DNA of 51,896 nucleotides from Akkermansia sp. (GCA_017517805.1 JAFWYD010000035.1:1-51896); one strand, 5' to 3'. Shown: positions 13,850-23,443, counted from the stretch's first letter. Made by a program: numbers and translations. The notes: generated by a model not told the origin, from the sequence alone.

Positions 13850-14299
13850 ATGGCAACACTGACCTTTGAAGTATTCAGCCGGTTCCAATCGGCCACGGAC
13901 GCCAACAAGCTGCTCTACACGCCGATTGCAGACCAGCTGACCTACAACCACACCCGCCTGTACACCATCGAATGCGAGGGCGACACGGAGGCCGCCGCAG
14001 CCTATATGCGCAGCGTGCTGGTGGATTCCATCTCGCAGAAGGTGCAGGAGGACGGCACCCCGGCGCTGAGCGGCGAGCTCTTCAGCATTTCCTACGGCAT
14101 CAAGAAAGGTGCGCTGGATCTGGAGAAGGAGGCTATCCTCACGAACTATCGCGGCCGCAAGGGTCTGCCCTTCGATATTACGGCGCTGACCATCACACAG
14201 AAGATCTACGTGTTCGGCCAGGGCGATGCCGCTGCGCTTTCGGCACGTTTCTGCAAGGACGTGTGCAACCCCGCCATCCACACCTGGAAAATCAACTAA
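13850..14299 (+). CDS. purS: PurS-like subunit of FGAM synthase (extended form)
   Basis: 149 residues, about twice the length of typical PurS. It directly precedes purL and purQ, where PurS normally lies, and would link PurL and PurQ in the complex that makes formylglycinamidine ribotide. The C-terminal part (about 110-149) resembles PurS: TITQKIYVFG, then a helix, then CNPAIHTWKIN, comparable to the NPVIE-type ending. The first half (RLYTIECEGD, AYMRSVLVDSIS) looks like a second related half, suggesting an internal duplication. The call depends largely on gene order. A different small purine-pathway protein cannot be excluded. Confidence 0.6.
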   Translation: MATLTFEVFSRFQSATDANKLLYTPIADQLTYNHTRLYTIECEGDTEAAAAYMRSVLVDSISQKVQEDGTPALSGELFSISYGIKKGALDLEKEAILTNYRGRKGLPFDITALTITQKIYVFGQGDAAALSARFCKDVCNPAIHTWKIN

Positions 14300-14303
14300 A
14301 AGA

Positions 14304-14331
14304 ACGAAGTACGAATTACGAAGTACGAATT
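14304..14331 (+). repeat. 14-bp tandem repeat in the purS-purL gap
   Basis: ACGAAGTACGAATT occurs twice without a break. Related sequence lies in the opposite orientation in the purL-purQ gap. After it, three short GTCAAT units follow before the purL start. It is intercistronic and non-coding. Confidence 0.7.
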
Positions 14332-14380
14332 AAAAAATTCCATCGTCATTTGTCAATCGTCAATAGTCAATTCAAAAATT

Positions 14381-16774
14381 ATGGCAACATATCGTACCAT
14401 TCCTGTTCGTAACCTGAGCGAAGCCGAGCTGACCGCGCTGAGCCAGAACATGAAGCTTTCGCTTTCCACCGAGGATATGCTGGTGGTGCAGCAGATTTTC
14501 TGCGAGATTGACCGCGACCCCACGGATGTGGAGCTGGAGGTGATTGCCCAGACCTGGTCTGAGCACTGCAAGCACCGCATTTTCGCCGCAACCATCCAGC
14601 ACACGGTGGATGGCCAGACGGAGGAAATCAAGAGCATGTACAAGACCTTCATCCAGCGCCCGACCAAGGAGATTATGGCGCAGAAGCCTGGTTTTGTGCT
14701 GAGCTGCTTTGTGGATAATGCCGGTTTCATCAAGCTGGACGACAAGCTTTCTGTGTGTCTGAAGGCAGAGACGCACAACCACCCCTCTGCCATTGAGCCC
14801 TATGCTGGCGCCAATACGGGTCTGGGTGGCGTGATTCGCGATATTCTGGGTGCGGGCAAGGGTGCCAAGCCCATTGCGAACCTGGATGTGTTCTGCTTCG
14901 GTGCGCCCGATACCCCGCAGGAGCTGGTGGAGGGCCACAACATCATCCACCCGCTGGGTATCATGCGCGGTGTGGTGCATGGCGTGCGCGACTATGGTAA
15001 CCGCATGGGTATTCCCACCACGAGCGGTGCCATCCAGTTCGACCCGACGTATATTTACAATCCGCTGGTATTCTGCGGCACGGCCGGTGTGATTCCGCAG
15101 GAGGATATCGCCAAGGAGATGAAGCCCGGTCTGGCGGTGGTGGTCATTGGTGGCCGCACTGGCAAGGACGGTCTGCACGGCGCCACCTTCTCCTCCGCTG
15201 CTATGGGTGAGGCCTCTGCCGAGGAGGACCAGCAGGCGGTGCAGATTGGCAACCCCATCGAGGAAAAGAAGACGCTCGATGTGATTCTGGAGGCCCGCGA
15301 GCGCGGACTCATTGAGTTTGTGACCGACTGCGGCGCGGGTGGTTTCTCCTCTGCTGCGGGTGAGATGCTTTCCGAGACGGGCGGCAACCTGTATCTGGAG
15401 CGCGCGCCGCTCAAGGAGACCAACATGCTTTCCTGGCAGATTTTCCTTTCCGAGTCGCAGGAGCGCATGGTGATGGCCGTGAAGCCGGAGAATCTGGATG
15501 AGCTGCAGAAGCTGGCCGATACCTTCCAGACGGAGATGACCGTGCTGGGCGAATCGAACGACAGCGGGGTGCTGCGCGTGTGGCACAACGGCGAGTGCGT
15601 GGTGGAGATGGATAACTCCAAGCTGCACGATGCCCCGACCAAGCACCTTACCTCCGTGTTCACCAAGGGTGAGGCTAAAACCGGGCTGGCGCTGGACGAC
15701 AGCGACCTCGCCGGCGACCTGAAGCAGCTTTTCGGCGATTTCGCCATTGTTTCCCGCGAACCCATCATCCGCGAATACGACCACGAGGTGCAGGGTAACA
15801 CCGTGCTCAAGCCCCTGGCCGGTGCCAGCGCCGATGCCCCGCAGGATGCCTCGGTCATCGATATCGATGGCTCTGATAAGCTCATGTCCCTGGCTCTGGC
15901 CATTCTGCCGGAGTGGGGTAAGACTGATCCCTACGCCATGGGTACCGGCACGGTGGATGAAACCGTGCGCCAGCTGGTGCTGGCCGGCACGAATCCGGAC
16001 AAGATTGCCCTGCTGGATAACTTCTGCATGGGCAACCCCGAGGAACCCACCGAACTGGGCCGCATCGTGGAATGCGCCAAGGGTATCCGCGAGGCAGCCC
16101 TGGCCTACGGCGCTCCCTATGTTTCCGGTAAGGACAGCTTCTACAACTACTTCGAGACCGAAGAAGGCCCGGTGAACATCCCCGTGACCTTCCTCTGCTC
16201 CGGCTTCGGTGTGGTGGAGGATGCCTCCCACGTGCGCGGTGCCTCCCTGCGCCGCAGCAACAGCGCCATCTTCATGGTGGGCAACACCGAGGACGAAATG
16301 GGTGCCTCTGTCTATGCCCGCGTGAAGGGAATCTCCGATGCCAAGGTGCCGCAGACCGACTGCGCGAAGAACTATGAGCTTTACAAGGCCTACTACGACA
16401 AGGCCCTCACCCAGGGGCTGGTGCTTTCTGCCCACGACTTGTCGGAAGGTGGTCTGGCCGTGGCCGCAGCAGAGATGGCCTTCTCCGGCATCGGCGGCAT
16501 GCAGATTGACCTGGATGCCCTGCCCACCGCCGGTGGCTGGCAGAACAACGCCGTGCCTTGCTTCTCCGAAAGCACAGGCCGCTTCCTGGTGGAGGTGGAT
16601 GAGGATATGGCCGCTGAGTTCCAGGCAGCCATGGCCGGTTTCCCCTGCGCCCGCATCGGCTCTGCCACGACTGATGGTCAGCTCACCCTCACCGCCAAGG
16701 GCAGCACCGTGCTGCAGGCTGAGATTGCCGAGCTGAAGAGCATCTGGAAGAACGGCCTCACCCCGTTCTATTGA
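14381..16774 (+). CDS. purL: Phosphoribosylformylglycinamidine synthase, synthetase subunit
   Basis: 797 residues, of the small PurL type that works with separate PurS and PurQ. It converts FGAR, glutamine-derived ammonia and ATP to FGAM. Motifs include TWSEHCKHR near residue 60, KAETHNHPSAIEPYAGA near 129-145, GGRTGKDGLHGATFSS near 250-265, CGAGGFSSAAGEM near 310, and SGKDSFYN in the second half. The C-terminal block has SAHDLSEGGLAVAAAE. The start is ATG 14381 (MATYRTIPVRN). It is followed by purQ after a 70-base gap containing inverted copies of the upstream repeats. Confidence 0.95.
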   Translation: MATYRTIPVRNLSEAELTALSQNMKLSLSTEDMLVVQQIFCEIDRDPTDVELEVIAQTWSEHCKHRIFAATIQHTVDGQTEEIKSMYKTFIQRPTKEIMAQKPGFVLSCFVDNAGFIKLDDKLSVCLKAETHNHPSAIEPYAGANTGLGGVIRDILGAGKGAKPIANLDVFCFGAPDTPQELVEGHNIIHPLGIMRGVVHGVRDYGNRMGIPTTSGAIQFDPTYIYNPLVFCGTAGVIPQEDIAKEMKPGLAVVVIGGRTGKDGLHGATFSSAAMGEASAEEDQQAVQIGNPIEEKKTLDVILEARERGLIEFVTDCGAGGFSSAAGEMLSETGGNLYLERAPLKETNMLSWQIFLSESQERMVMAVKPENLDELQKLADTFQTEMTVLGESNDSGVLRVWHNGECVVEMDNSKLHDAPTKHLTSVFTKGEAKTGLALDDSDLAGDLKQLFGDFAIVSREPIIREYDHEVQGNTVLKPLAGASADAPQDASVIDIDGSDKLMSLALAILPEWGKTDPYAMGTGTVDETVRQLVLAGTNPDKIALLDNFCMGNPEEPTELGRIVECAKGIREAALAYGAPYVSGKDSFYNYFETEEGPVNIPVTFLCSGFGVVEDASHVRGASLRRSNSAIFMVGNTEDEMGASVYARVKGISDAKVPQTDCAKNYELYKAYYDKALTQGLVLSAHDLSEGGLAVAAAEMAFSGIGGMQIDLDALPTAGGWQNNAVPCFSESTGRFLVEVDEDMAAEFQAAMAGFPCARIGSATTDGQLTLTAKGSTVLQAEIAELKSIWKNGLTPFY

Positions 16775-16807
16775 TAGTTCATCGCGAATAAGGAATAGTT
16801 ACATAAC

Positions 16808-16842
16808 TACTTCGTACTTCCAACCTCGTACTTCGTACTTTA
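16808..16842 (+). repeat. Inverted relatives of the purL-upstream repeat
   Basis: TACTTCGTACTTC (16808-16820) and TCGTACTTCGTACTTT (from 16826) are the complement of the ACGAAGTACGA units at 14304-14331. The pair brackets purL as an imperfect inverted repeat 2.5 kb apart. The second copy ends two bases before the purQ start codon. Confidence 0.65.
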
Positions 16843-16844
16843 AT

Positions 16845-17552
16845 ATGCCTCACGCCTTACTTCTCAAATACCCCGGCACCAACTGCGATGTGGAAACCGC
16901 ACGCGCGCTGAACGCTGCTGGTTTCTCCACCCAGGTGCAGCCCATTGCCACCGCCACCCCGGCCCATGTGGCCAAGGCCCAGCTCGTCGTGTTCTCCGGC
17001 GGCTTCTCCTACGGTGACTACGTGATGAGCGGCCGCCTGGCCCAGCTGGAAACCGAGCGTTTCCTGGGCGATGCCCTGCAGAAGCACCACGCCAATGGCG
17101 GCTTCCTCTTCGGCATCTGCAACGGCTTCCAGATTCTCACGAAGCTGGGCATCCTGCCCAAGGCATCCCTCATCTGGAACAAGAGCGAGCGCTTCGAATG
17201 CATGTGGGACAAGCTGGTGAAGGTGGCCCCGAACTGCCCCTACACCACCTACCTGCCCGAGAATTTCGAGCTTCCCTCGGCCCACGCCGAAGGCCGCCTC
17301 GTGTGCGAGCCCGGCGATGCCCAGAAATACCTCGATTCCGGCTGCGTCGCCCTGCAGTATGCCGATAACCACAATGGCTCCGAGCTCCGCATTGCCGGCC
17401 TCATGGATCCCTCCGGCCGCGCCATGGGCCTCATGCCCCACCCGGAGCGCTTCCTGAAGCCCCGCCACCACTACGACCCGGATTGGTCCGGCGACCCCGA
17501 CTGGGGCTGGGGCTACTACTTCTTCAAGGGCGCATACGATGCGCTGAAGTGA
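16845..17552 (+). CDS. purQ: Phosphoribosylformylglycinamidine synthase, glutaminase subunit
   Basis: 235 residues. It is a class I glutamine amidotransferase that supplies ammonia to PurL. The start LLKYPGTNCDVETARAL, the oxyanion region FSGGFSYGDY near residue 48, the nucleophile cysteine in FGICNGFQ near 90, and the His/Glu pair in LMPHPERF near 195 are all visible. Length is normal for this family. It ends in a strong terminator. Confidence 0.95.
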   Translation: MPHALLLKYPGTNCDVETARALNAAGFSTQVQPIATATPAHVAKAQLVVFSGGFSYGDYVMSGRLAQLETERFLGDALQKHHANGGFLFGICNGFQILTKLGILPKASLIWNKSERFECMWDKLVKVAPNCPYTTYLPENFELPSAHAEGRLVCEPGDAQKYLDSGCVALQYADNHNGSELRIAGLMDPSGRAMGLMPHPERFLKPRHHYDPDWSGDPDWGWGYYFFKGAYDALK

Positions 17553-17579
17553 TTCGTGATTAATGATTAATTTTCACGC

Positions 17580-17616
17580 ATCCGCTGCGGTTCTGACGAG
17601 CCGCAGCGGATTTTTT
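17580..17616 (+). terminator. Intrinsic terminator after purQ
   Basis: ATCCGCTGCGG (17580-17590) pairs with CCGCAGCGGAT (17601-17611), followed by six T. Confidence 0.88.
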
Positions 17617-17623
17617 CTTATCC

Positions 17624-17652
17624 TTGACAAGGACAGGGCAGCATAATACTAT
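17624..17652 (+). promoter_or_regulatory. Promoter directly at the start of the AlbA_2 gene
   Basis: TTGACA (17624-17629) and TACTAT (17647-17652) are 17 bases apart. Only nine bases separate the -10 box from the ATG at 17662, so the transcript would be leaderless or have a leader of one to three bases. Confidence 0.6.
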
Positions 17653-17661
17653 GTAAGCGAC

Positions 17662-19590
17662 ATGCGGAAGAAACTGGAGAGCAAAGTACGCGAGCTTCAC
17701 AAAAACAAATCAACCTGGAAAGAAGGCGAAAATCTCGAATTCAAGAGCGGAGGCAGAGGCTTGCCTGGTAGTCTATGGGAAACATACAGTGCATTTGCCT
17801 ACACATCGGGTGGTATCATCATCCTGGGAGTGCATGACAACGGCACCATTGAAGGCCTGACACAGGCTGAAAAACACTTGCAGGATTTCACCAACAGCAT
17901 CAACAACCCCGGTAAATGCAGCATCAATCTCTGCACGGCGGCCATCATCACTCTGGATGGGAAAGACCTCCTGGCAATCGAGGTATCTGCCGCCACACCT
18001 GAGCAAAAGCCCGTATACCTCAACAATAACCCCATGAACTGCTTTTCCCGCCAGAATGAAGGTGATTTCAGATGCAGGGAACAAGTGGTCCAACGCATGA
18101 TGCGGGATAGGGATACGGTCAGTTCCAATTATTCCGCAGATTCAGAGATACTCGCTTACACAGGAATTGATGATTTAGATTCTCAGACTCTCCGCCAATT
18201 CCGGAACCGAGTCCGCAGCGGCACCCCGACCAACACATGGGTAGATGATGATGATGAAGATTTTCTGCGCAAACTGGGAGCATTGAGACAGGACCGGAGC
18301 ACAGGGCAGAAAGGTCTGACCCTGGCAGGTCTGCTTATGTTCGGAAAGACTGAAGCTATTCAGGAATTGTGTCCCTTCTTCAAAATAGACTATTTTGAAT
18401 ATGGTGATGATATGACTGAAACCAGCACGCGTTGGATAGACCGTGTCACAATTGACGGCACATGGACATCAAATCTATACCAGTTCTTCTTTAAAATCCT
18501 GCCTCTGTTAACAAGCGGCCTGAAGCGTCCGTTCAAGCTCTCTGAAGAATTGACACGCATAGATGAGCCCCCAGCTCACGTTGCGGTTCGAGAAGCCCTG
18601 GCCAATGCTATCATCCACGCAGACTTTCGTGAAAAATTCGGCATACACATCACCAAACGCCCCACAGGACTGGAACTTTCTAACGCAGGAACACTCCTTC
18701 TCAGCAAACAGCAACTCTTTGAAGGAGGCTACAGTTTGTGCCGTAACAAAATGCTTCAGCGCATGTTCAAACTTATGGGTGTGGTCGATGAAGCCGGCTC
18801 CGGTGTGGATAAAATCGTGAAGGGATGGACAGAGCAATGCCTGAGTTTTCCAGATGTAAGAGAAAATAAGGATATTCCTGTCGTCACATGGAGTCTCCCT
18901 TACTTATCGCTGGTCCCCCGCCGGATTCAGGAAGCCCAGCTGCATTTCATGGGAGCTGAAAAGTACCATAAGCTCACCACATGGGAAAAGATTCTTCTTT
19001 TACTTATTCCTGCAGACCAATATGTAAGCAGCAAGGAGCTTCGCGAGTTCTTCCCCATCCACCAGGCCGACATGGGAAAACTCCTCTCCAAACTCCGAGA
19101 TGAAGGGTATCTGCAGGATTCCGGCAAAAGCAATGCTAAAAAATACAGTCTGAAGGACAAGCTGGGTGAAGAAGTCCGGAAAGCATATACGGCTGTCAGT
19201 TTCATGGCACCTAAGGACGATTTCATGGCACCTAAGGACAATTTCATGGCACCTAAGGACAATTTCATGGCACCTAAGCCATCCAATACAGCAGCCATAC
19301 CAGCCCACAAACGAGTCATTCAAGAACTGGGCATACCCGCCCCGCTCGAAAAGCAGATTGAGGAATACAGGCGTAAAGATCGCCAGGCTCCGGAAGGAAC
19401 CATGTCGCTCATCCTGGCCATCTGCCATACTCGATGGGTAACGACACTGCAATTGTCCATACTGCTCAACCGCGAAGTTCGACCGCTCCGCAAAAACTTC
19501 CTCCAACCCGCAATCCTTTGCCGGAAACTGGAACATATGTACCCGGAATCACCTAAAAATAAGAACCAGGCCTACCGCACGGTTGAATAA
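17662..19590 (+). CDS. AlbA_2 (Schlafen-like) / ATPase-domain regulator-like protein
   Basis: 642 residues. The N-terminal AlbA_2 domain shows ENLEFKSGGRGLP, an SAFAYTSGGIIILGV strand-helix and the NCFSRQNEGDFRC region. A middle domain carries HATPase_c_4-like features: VREALANAIIHADFRE near residue 310, LSNAGTLL and MGVVDEAGSGVDKI near 370. The C-terminus has a winged-helix-like part (DQYVSSKELREFF) then a four-copy heptad repeat FMAPKDN (about 514-540), and ends basic. These proteins are usually annotated as putative transcriptional regulators or RecG-like, and some occur in defence islands. The stop overlaps the start of the SNF2 gene, so the two may be co-translated. Confidence 0.8.
   Translation: MRKKLESKVRELHKNKSTWKEGENLEFKSGGRGLPGSLWETYSAFAYTSGGIIILGVHDNGTIEGLTQAEKHLQDFTNSINNPGKCSINLCTAAIITLDGKDLLAIEVSAATPEQKPVYLNNNPMNCFSRQNEGDFRCREQVVQRMMRDRDTVSSNYSADSEILAYTGIDDLDSQTLRQFRNRVRSGTPTNTWVDDDDEDFLRKLGALRQDRSTGQKGLTLAGLLMFGKTEAIQELCPFFKIDYFEYGDDMTETSTRWIDRVTIDGTWTSNLYQFFFKILPLLTSGLKRPFKLSEELTRIDEPPAHVAVREALANAIIHADFREKFGIHITKRPTGLELSNAGTLLLSKQQLFEGGYSLCRNKMLQRMFKLMGVVDEAGSGVDKIVKGWTEQCLSFPDVRENKDIPVVTWSLPYLSLVPRRIQEAQLHFMGAEKYHKLTTWEKILLLLIPADQYVSSKELREFFPIHQADMGKLLSKLRDEGYLQDSGKSNAKKYSLKDKLGEEVRKAYTAVSFMAPKDDFMAPKDNFMAPKDNFMAPKPSNTAAIPAHKRVIQELGIPAPLEKQIEEYRRKDRQAPEGTMSLILAICHTRWVTTLQLSILLNREVRPLRKNFLQPAILCRKLEHMYPESPKNKNQAYRTVE
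19200..19278 (+). repeat. 21-bp in-frame tandem repeat (FMAPKDN)
   Basis: A 21-base unit beginning TTTCATGGCACC is repeated almost exactly three times plus a partial fourth. It codes for the heptad FMAPKD with D or N. The near identity of the DNA copies suggests recent expansion or slippage, so copy number may vary between strains. Confidence 0.85.
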
Positions 19591-22258
19591 TCCACCCACA
19601 TTTTCGTTGAGCCTGGCCGGGGGTCGGCTGGGTGTGGTGCCAGCGGGGGCGTTTCCCCGGCTGGAGCGGGTGTTTGCGCGCAGCGCAGGGGCAGGCATGC
19701 TGGATTTGCTGCGCCACGGGCTGCCGCTGGGGGCGGGGGCGTTCCCGGCCTGGTTGCGGGAGCGCGCGCAGGAACTCTGCATGCAGCACCTTCGCCGCCT
19801 GCGGCGCGGGGATGATACCGCACCGCAGCTCTCAGCGCAGCTGGCCGCCGCCTGGCTGGAGGGCATGCCTCCGGTCTATGGCGGGGTGGTCACGGCGGGT
19901 ATGCTCTGCGAGTGGTTTGCCTCCCTGGGGCCGGCGCTGGCCTGGCAGGCGGAGCGCGAGCTGCTCACAGTCGAAAAGTGGCTGGAGGGCCTGGGCGAGG
20001 GCTGGCAGCAGCTGGGTACCCTGTGCTTCCACCTGGCCGAGAATGGGGGCGAGGGGGCAGAGTCGCATCCCTTTGCCTTCCTGGCCACCTTCATTCACCG
20101 CGCCGGGCAGGATGGCAAGCCGCGCCACGCACCGCTGGCGCTGGCCTGGCAGATGTATGCTGATGATATTCCTACGCTGACGGCTCTGCTGCGGCCTCTG
20201 CAGCAGGCTGCGGCGGGCAATGGATTCCTGAACCAGCTCATCAACAGCGGGGAGGTATACAAGCCCTGCGCCTGGGGGCCGCGCCAGGCCTATGATTTTC
20301 TGGAAAGCCTGCCGCTGCTGGAGCAAGCCGGCATCGAAACCCGCATGGTGAACCTGTGGCAGAGCCGCCCACCGCGTGTAGAGCTGGAGGTGCAGTTGCA
20401 ACCCAGCGGCAGCAGCGAGGGACAGAAGCCCGACCGCGCCCCGGCGCTGAATATCTCGACCCTGCTGCGCTTCAGCCCGCGCGTGGTGCTGGGCAACTAC
20501 GCGCTCACCGAAGCAGAGCTGGAGGAACTGCTGGCCGGGGAGGACGGTCTCATCCGATTCCGGGGTGAATGGGTGCGGCTGGACAGGGAAAAGCTCGAAA
20601 AACTACTCAACAGCTGGCGCCAGGCCACCCGCATGGCAGCCGGGGGCATCCCCCTGCTGGCAGGGCTGCGCTGGCTGCTCGGCAAACACAGCAACGCCCT
20701 GCCCGATATTCCCCCACCGGATGATGACGGCATGCGAGCCAGCGCCGCCCCCGCCTTGCAGGAGGCGCTGCAACAACTCTGCCTCAGCCCGCAGAAGCCG
20801 CAGCTGCCCCCCCGGCTCCATGCACTACTGCGCCCCTACCAGAAAGAAGGTGTGCGTTTCCTGCTGGGCGTGACCGAGGCAGGCTTCGGCGCCTGCCTGG
20901 CCGATGATATGGGGCTTGGCAAGACCCTGCAAGTCATTGCCTGGCTGGTGCATCTGCATGCTACCGGAGCGCTGGATGAACGCGCAGCCCTCATCGTGGC
21001 ACCGGCATCATTGCTCACCAACTGGCAGGAAGAACTGCGCAAATTCGCCCCGGGGCTCAAGACCATCATCCTGCACCCGGATATGCTGAACCGCCAGGAT
21101 GCTGACTACCTGCAAAAGAACCCCGCCTGGCTGCTGCGCCGGGCGCATGTGGCGCTCACCACCTACGGCATGGCCACACGGCTCAAAGACCTGCTGGCGA
21201 TGGAGCCCCTGCCCGCCCTGGTGCTGGATGAGGCGCAGGCCATCAAGAATGCCGATTCGCAGCGCACCCGCGCCCTGCTGCAACTCAGTTCTCCGCGCCG
21301 CGTGGCTCTCACCGGCACCCCGGTGGAAAACTCGCTGAGCGAGCTGCGCAGCATCTTCCACTTCCTGACCCCTGGTCTGCTGGGCAACGAAAAGGAATTC
21401 AATGCCCTGGTGCAGAAAATGGGAACCGACTACACCCCGCTGCGCAAGCTGGTGCGCCCCTTCATGCTGCGCCGTCTCAAAACCGACCCCGCCCTGCTGC
21501 CGGAACTGCCGCCCAAGACCGAGCAACCCGCCTACTGTCTGCTCACCCCAGAACAGACCCGGCTCTACGCCCGCGAGGTAGAGAAACTGCAAAGCATCAT
21601 CCACGAACCCGACCCGCAGACGAGACTCACCCTGCTGCTGCCCATCCTCAGCCACCTGAAACAAATCTGCAACCACCCTGCCCAATACCTGGGCGAAAGC
21701 TACTACGACCCCGCCCTGAGTGGCAAAATGACCCGCCTGGGCCACCTGGCCCGGCAGATTGCCGCTGCGGGCGATGCTGCGCTCATCTTCACCCAGTACC
21801 GCAGCATGATGGAACCGCTGCACGACTACCTGGCCGGCATCTTCGGCGCACCCGGACTCGTGCTGCACGGCGGCACCCCCATTGCCGAGCGCCAGCAGCT
21901 CGTGCAGCAATTCCAGCACCCGGGCGGGCCACCCTTCTTCCTGCTCTCGCTCAAAGCCGCCGGCACCGGGCTCACCCTCACCCGCGCGCGCCACGTCATC
22001 CACTTCGACCGCTGGTGGAACCCCGCCGTCGAAAACCAGGCCAGCGACCGCGCCTACCGCATCGGCCAGCAGAACCCGGTCGTCATCCACCCACTCATCT
22101 GCCGCGGCACCATCGAGGAAAATATCCACAGCATGCTCACCCGCAAGCGCGCCATGGCCGATAAGCTCCTCGCCGGAGGTCTCGAAAAACTCCTCCTCCA
22201 CCTCACCCCGCGAGAGATTCTCGAACTCGCCAGCGGTACAACCGGCGATAAAAGATAA
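19583..22258 (+). CDS. SNF2-family DEAD/DEAH-box helicase
   Basis: About 891 residues if started at the TTG 19583, which overlaps the previous stop by eight bases. TTG 19607 and GTG 19634 are other possible starts, and there is no ATG nearby. The N-terminal 390 residues are of unknown fold. The helicase core follows: LLRPYQKEGVRFLL, Walker A DDMGLGKTLQVIAW near residue 443, DEAQAIKN near 550, TGTPVENSLSELRS, and the C-terminal lobe with LLSLKAAGTGLTL, FDRWWNPAVENQA and DRAYRIGQ. This is the RapA/SNF2 architecture that remodels protein-DNA complexes. Substrate is unknown. Confidence 0.88.
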   Translation: MNNPPTFSLSLAGGRLGVVPAGAFPRLERVFARSAGAGMLDLLRHGLPLGAGAFPAWLRERAQELCMQHLRRLRRGDDTAPQLSAQLAAAWLEGMPPVYGGVVTAGMLCEWFASLGPALAWQAERELLTVEKWLEGLGEGWQQLGTLCFHLAENGGEGAESHPFAFLATFIHRAGQDGKPRHAPLALAWQMYADDIPTLTALLRPLQQAAAGNGFLNQLINSGEVYKPCAWGPRQAYDFLESLPLLEQAGIETRMVNLWQSRPPRVELEVQLQPSGSSEGQKPDRAPALNISTLLRFSPRVVLGNYALTEAELEELLAGEDGLIRFRGEWVRLDREKLEKLLNSWRQATRMAAGGIPLLAGLRWLLGKHSNALPDIPPPDDDGMRASAAPALQEALQQLCLSPQKPQLPPRLHALLRPYQKEGVRFLLGVTEAGFGACLADDMGLGKTLQVIAWLVHLHATGALDERAALIVAPASLLTNWQEELRKFAPGLKTIILHPDMLNRQDADYLQKNPAWLLRRAHVALTTYGMATRLKDLLAMEPLPALVLDEAQAIKNADSQRTRALLQLSSPRRVALTGTPVENSLSELRSIFHFLTPGLLGNEKEFNALVQKMGTDYTPLRKLVRPFMLRRLKTDPALLPELPPKTEQPAYCLLTPEQTRLYAREVEKLQSIIHEPDPQTRLTLLLPILSHLKQICNHPAQYLGESYYDPALSGKMTRLGHLARQIAAAGDAALIFTQYRSMMEPLHDYLAGIFGAPGLVLHGGTPIAERQQLVQQFQHPGGPPFFLLSLKAAGTGLTLTRARHVIHFDRWWNPAVENQASDRAYRIGQQNPVVIHPLICRGTIEENIHSMLTRKRAMADKLLAGGLEKLLLHLTPREILELASGTTGDKR

Positions 22259-22322
22259 GCCATCAACACCAAGTTTCTATCCATTCACTATTCCATATTC
22301 ATTTCTGTGCCACAATTTGCGC

Positions 22323-22351
22323 TTGCCACGGGGTAGTGAAACAGGTAGACT
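22323..22351 (+). promoter_or_regulatory. Promoter of recA
   Basis: TTGCCA (22323-22328) and TAGACT (22346-22351) are 17 bases apart, and the ATG of recA lies nine bases after the -10 box. I see no clear LexA-type palindrome in the 102-base gap after the helicase gene. Confidence 0.55.
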
Positions 22352-22360
22352 GAATGCCAT

Positions 22361-23395
22361 ATGAGTAAAGAGATTTCCCCTGATATGGACAAGGCCATGG
22401 CGCAGCGCCAGCGCGCGCTGGATGCCGCTATGCTCCAGATCCAGAAAGATTTTGGTGAGAACGCCATCATGCGCCTTGGCGACCGCAAGACGATGGAGGT
22501 GGAGACGATTCCGACCGGCAACCTGCTTATCGACCGCGCGCTGGGTGTGGGCGGTTTCCCACGCGGCCGAATCGTGGAGGTATTCGGGCCGGAATCCTCC
22601 GGTAAGACCACGCTGACGCTGACGGTGATTGCCCAGGCCCAGCGGGCCGGCGGTCTGGCAGCCTTCATCGATGTGGAGCACGCACTCGACCCCGCCTATG
22701 CCGCCAAGCTGGGGGTGAACCTGGATGACCTGCTGGTTTCCCAGCCGAACAGCGGCGAGGAAGCCCTGCAAATCTGCGAAGCGCTGGTGCGCTCCAACGC
22801 CATCGACGTGGTGGTGGTGGACTCCGTGGCCGCCCTGGTGACCAAGCAGGAACTGGAAGGCGACATCGGCGACAGCACGGTGGGTGCCCAGGCGCGCCTG
22901 ATGAGCGCAGCCCTGCGCAAGCTCACCTCGCTCATTTCCAAGGCCCGCACCATCTGCATCTTCACCAACCAGATCCGCGAAAAGATTGGCGTGATGTTCG
23001 GCAACCCGGAAACCACCCCCGGTGGCCGTGCGCTGAAGTTCTATGCCTCCGTGCGCTGCGATATCCGCCGCATCGGCCAGATTAAAGGCACAGATGGCTC
23101 CGTTTCCGGCAACCGCACCAAGCTCAAGGTGGTGAAGAACAAGGTGGCCCCGCCCTTCAAGGAATGCGAGTTCGACATCATGTACAACGAGGGTATCTCC
23201 AGCGTGGGCAGCCTCATCGACCTGGCCATGGAGTTCGATATCGTGCAGAAGCGCGGTTCCTGGTTCAGCTACAACGGTGGCCAGCTTGCCCAGGGGCGCG
23301 ATGGTGCCAAGGATGCCCTGCGCAACAACCCCGAGCTCTACGCCGAGATTGAGGCCAAGGTGCGCGAGAAGATGGATGCCGCCGGCACCAAGTAA
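22361..23395 (+). CDS. recA: Recombinase RecA
   Basis: 344 residues. RecA forms filaments on single-stranded DNA for homologous recombination and the DNA damage response. Walker [11 protein letters not shown] near residue 75, [11 protein letters not shown], the Walker B strand [11 protein letters not shown] near 150, the DNA-binding loop region with [16 protein letters not shown], and [21 protein letters not shown] near 220 are all present. The C-terminal acidic tail is short (KMDAAGTK). The ATG directly follows the promoter, so the message appears leaderless. Confidence 0.97.
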   Translation: MSKEISPDMDKAMAQRQRALDAAMLQIQKDFGENAIMRLGDRKTMEVETIPTGNLLIDRALGVGGFPRGRIVEVFGPESSGKTTLTLTVIAQAQRAGGLAAFIDVEHALDPAYAAKLGVNLDDLLVSQPNSGEEALQICEALVRSNAIDVVVVDSVAALVTKQELEGDIGDSTVGAQARLMSAALRKLTSLISKARTICIFTNQIREKIGVMFGNPETTPGGRALKFYASVRCDIRRIGQIKGTDGSVSGNRTKLKVVKNKVAPPFKECEFDIMYNEGISSVGSLIDLAMEFDIVQKRGSWFSYNGGQLAQGRDGAKDALRNNPELYAEIEAKVREKMDAAGTK

Positions 23396-23408
23396 GCATC
23401 ATTTCCAG

Positions 23409-23436
23409 GCGGCCGGCAACTCCGGCCGCTTTTTTT
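23409..23436 (+). terminator. Intrinsic terminator after recA
   Basis: GCGGCCGG (23409-23416) pairs with CCGGCCGC (23422-23429), followed by seven T. The next gene begins only eight bases after the T run. Confidence 0.88.
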
Positions 23437-23443
23437 ATTGCCT

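Noticed and set aside
14372..16435. Long reverse-strand frame opposite purL
   Set aside because: It is a shadow of the strongly conserved purL gene.
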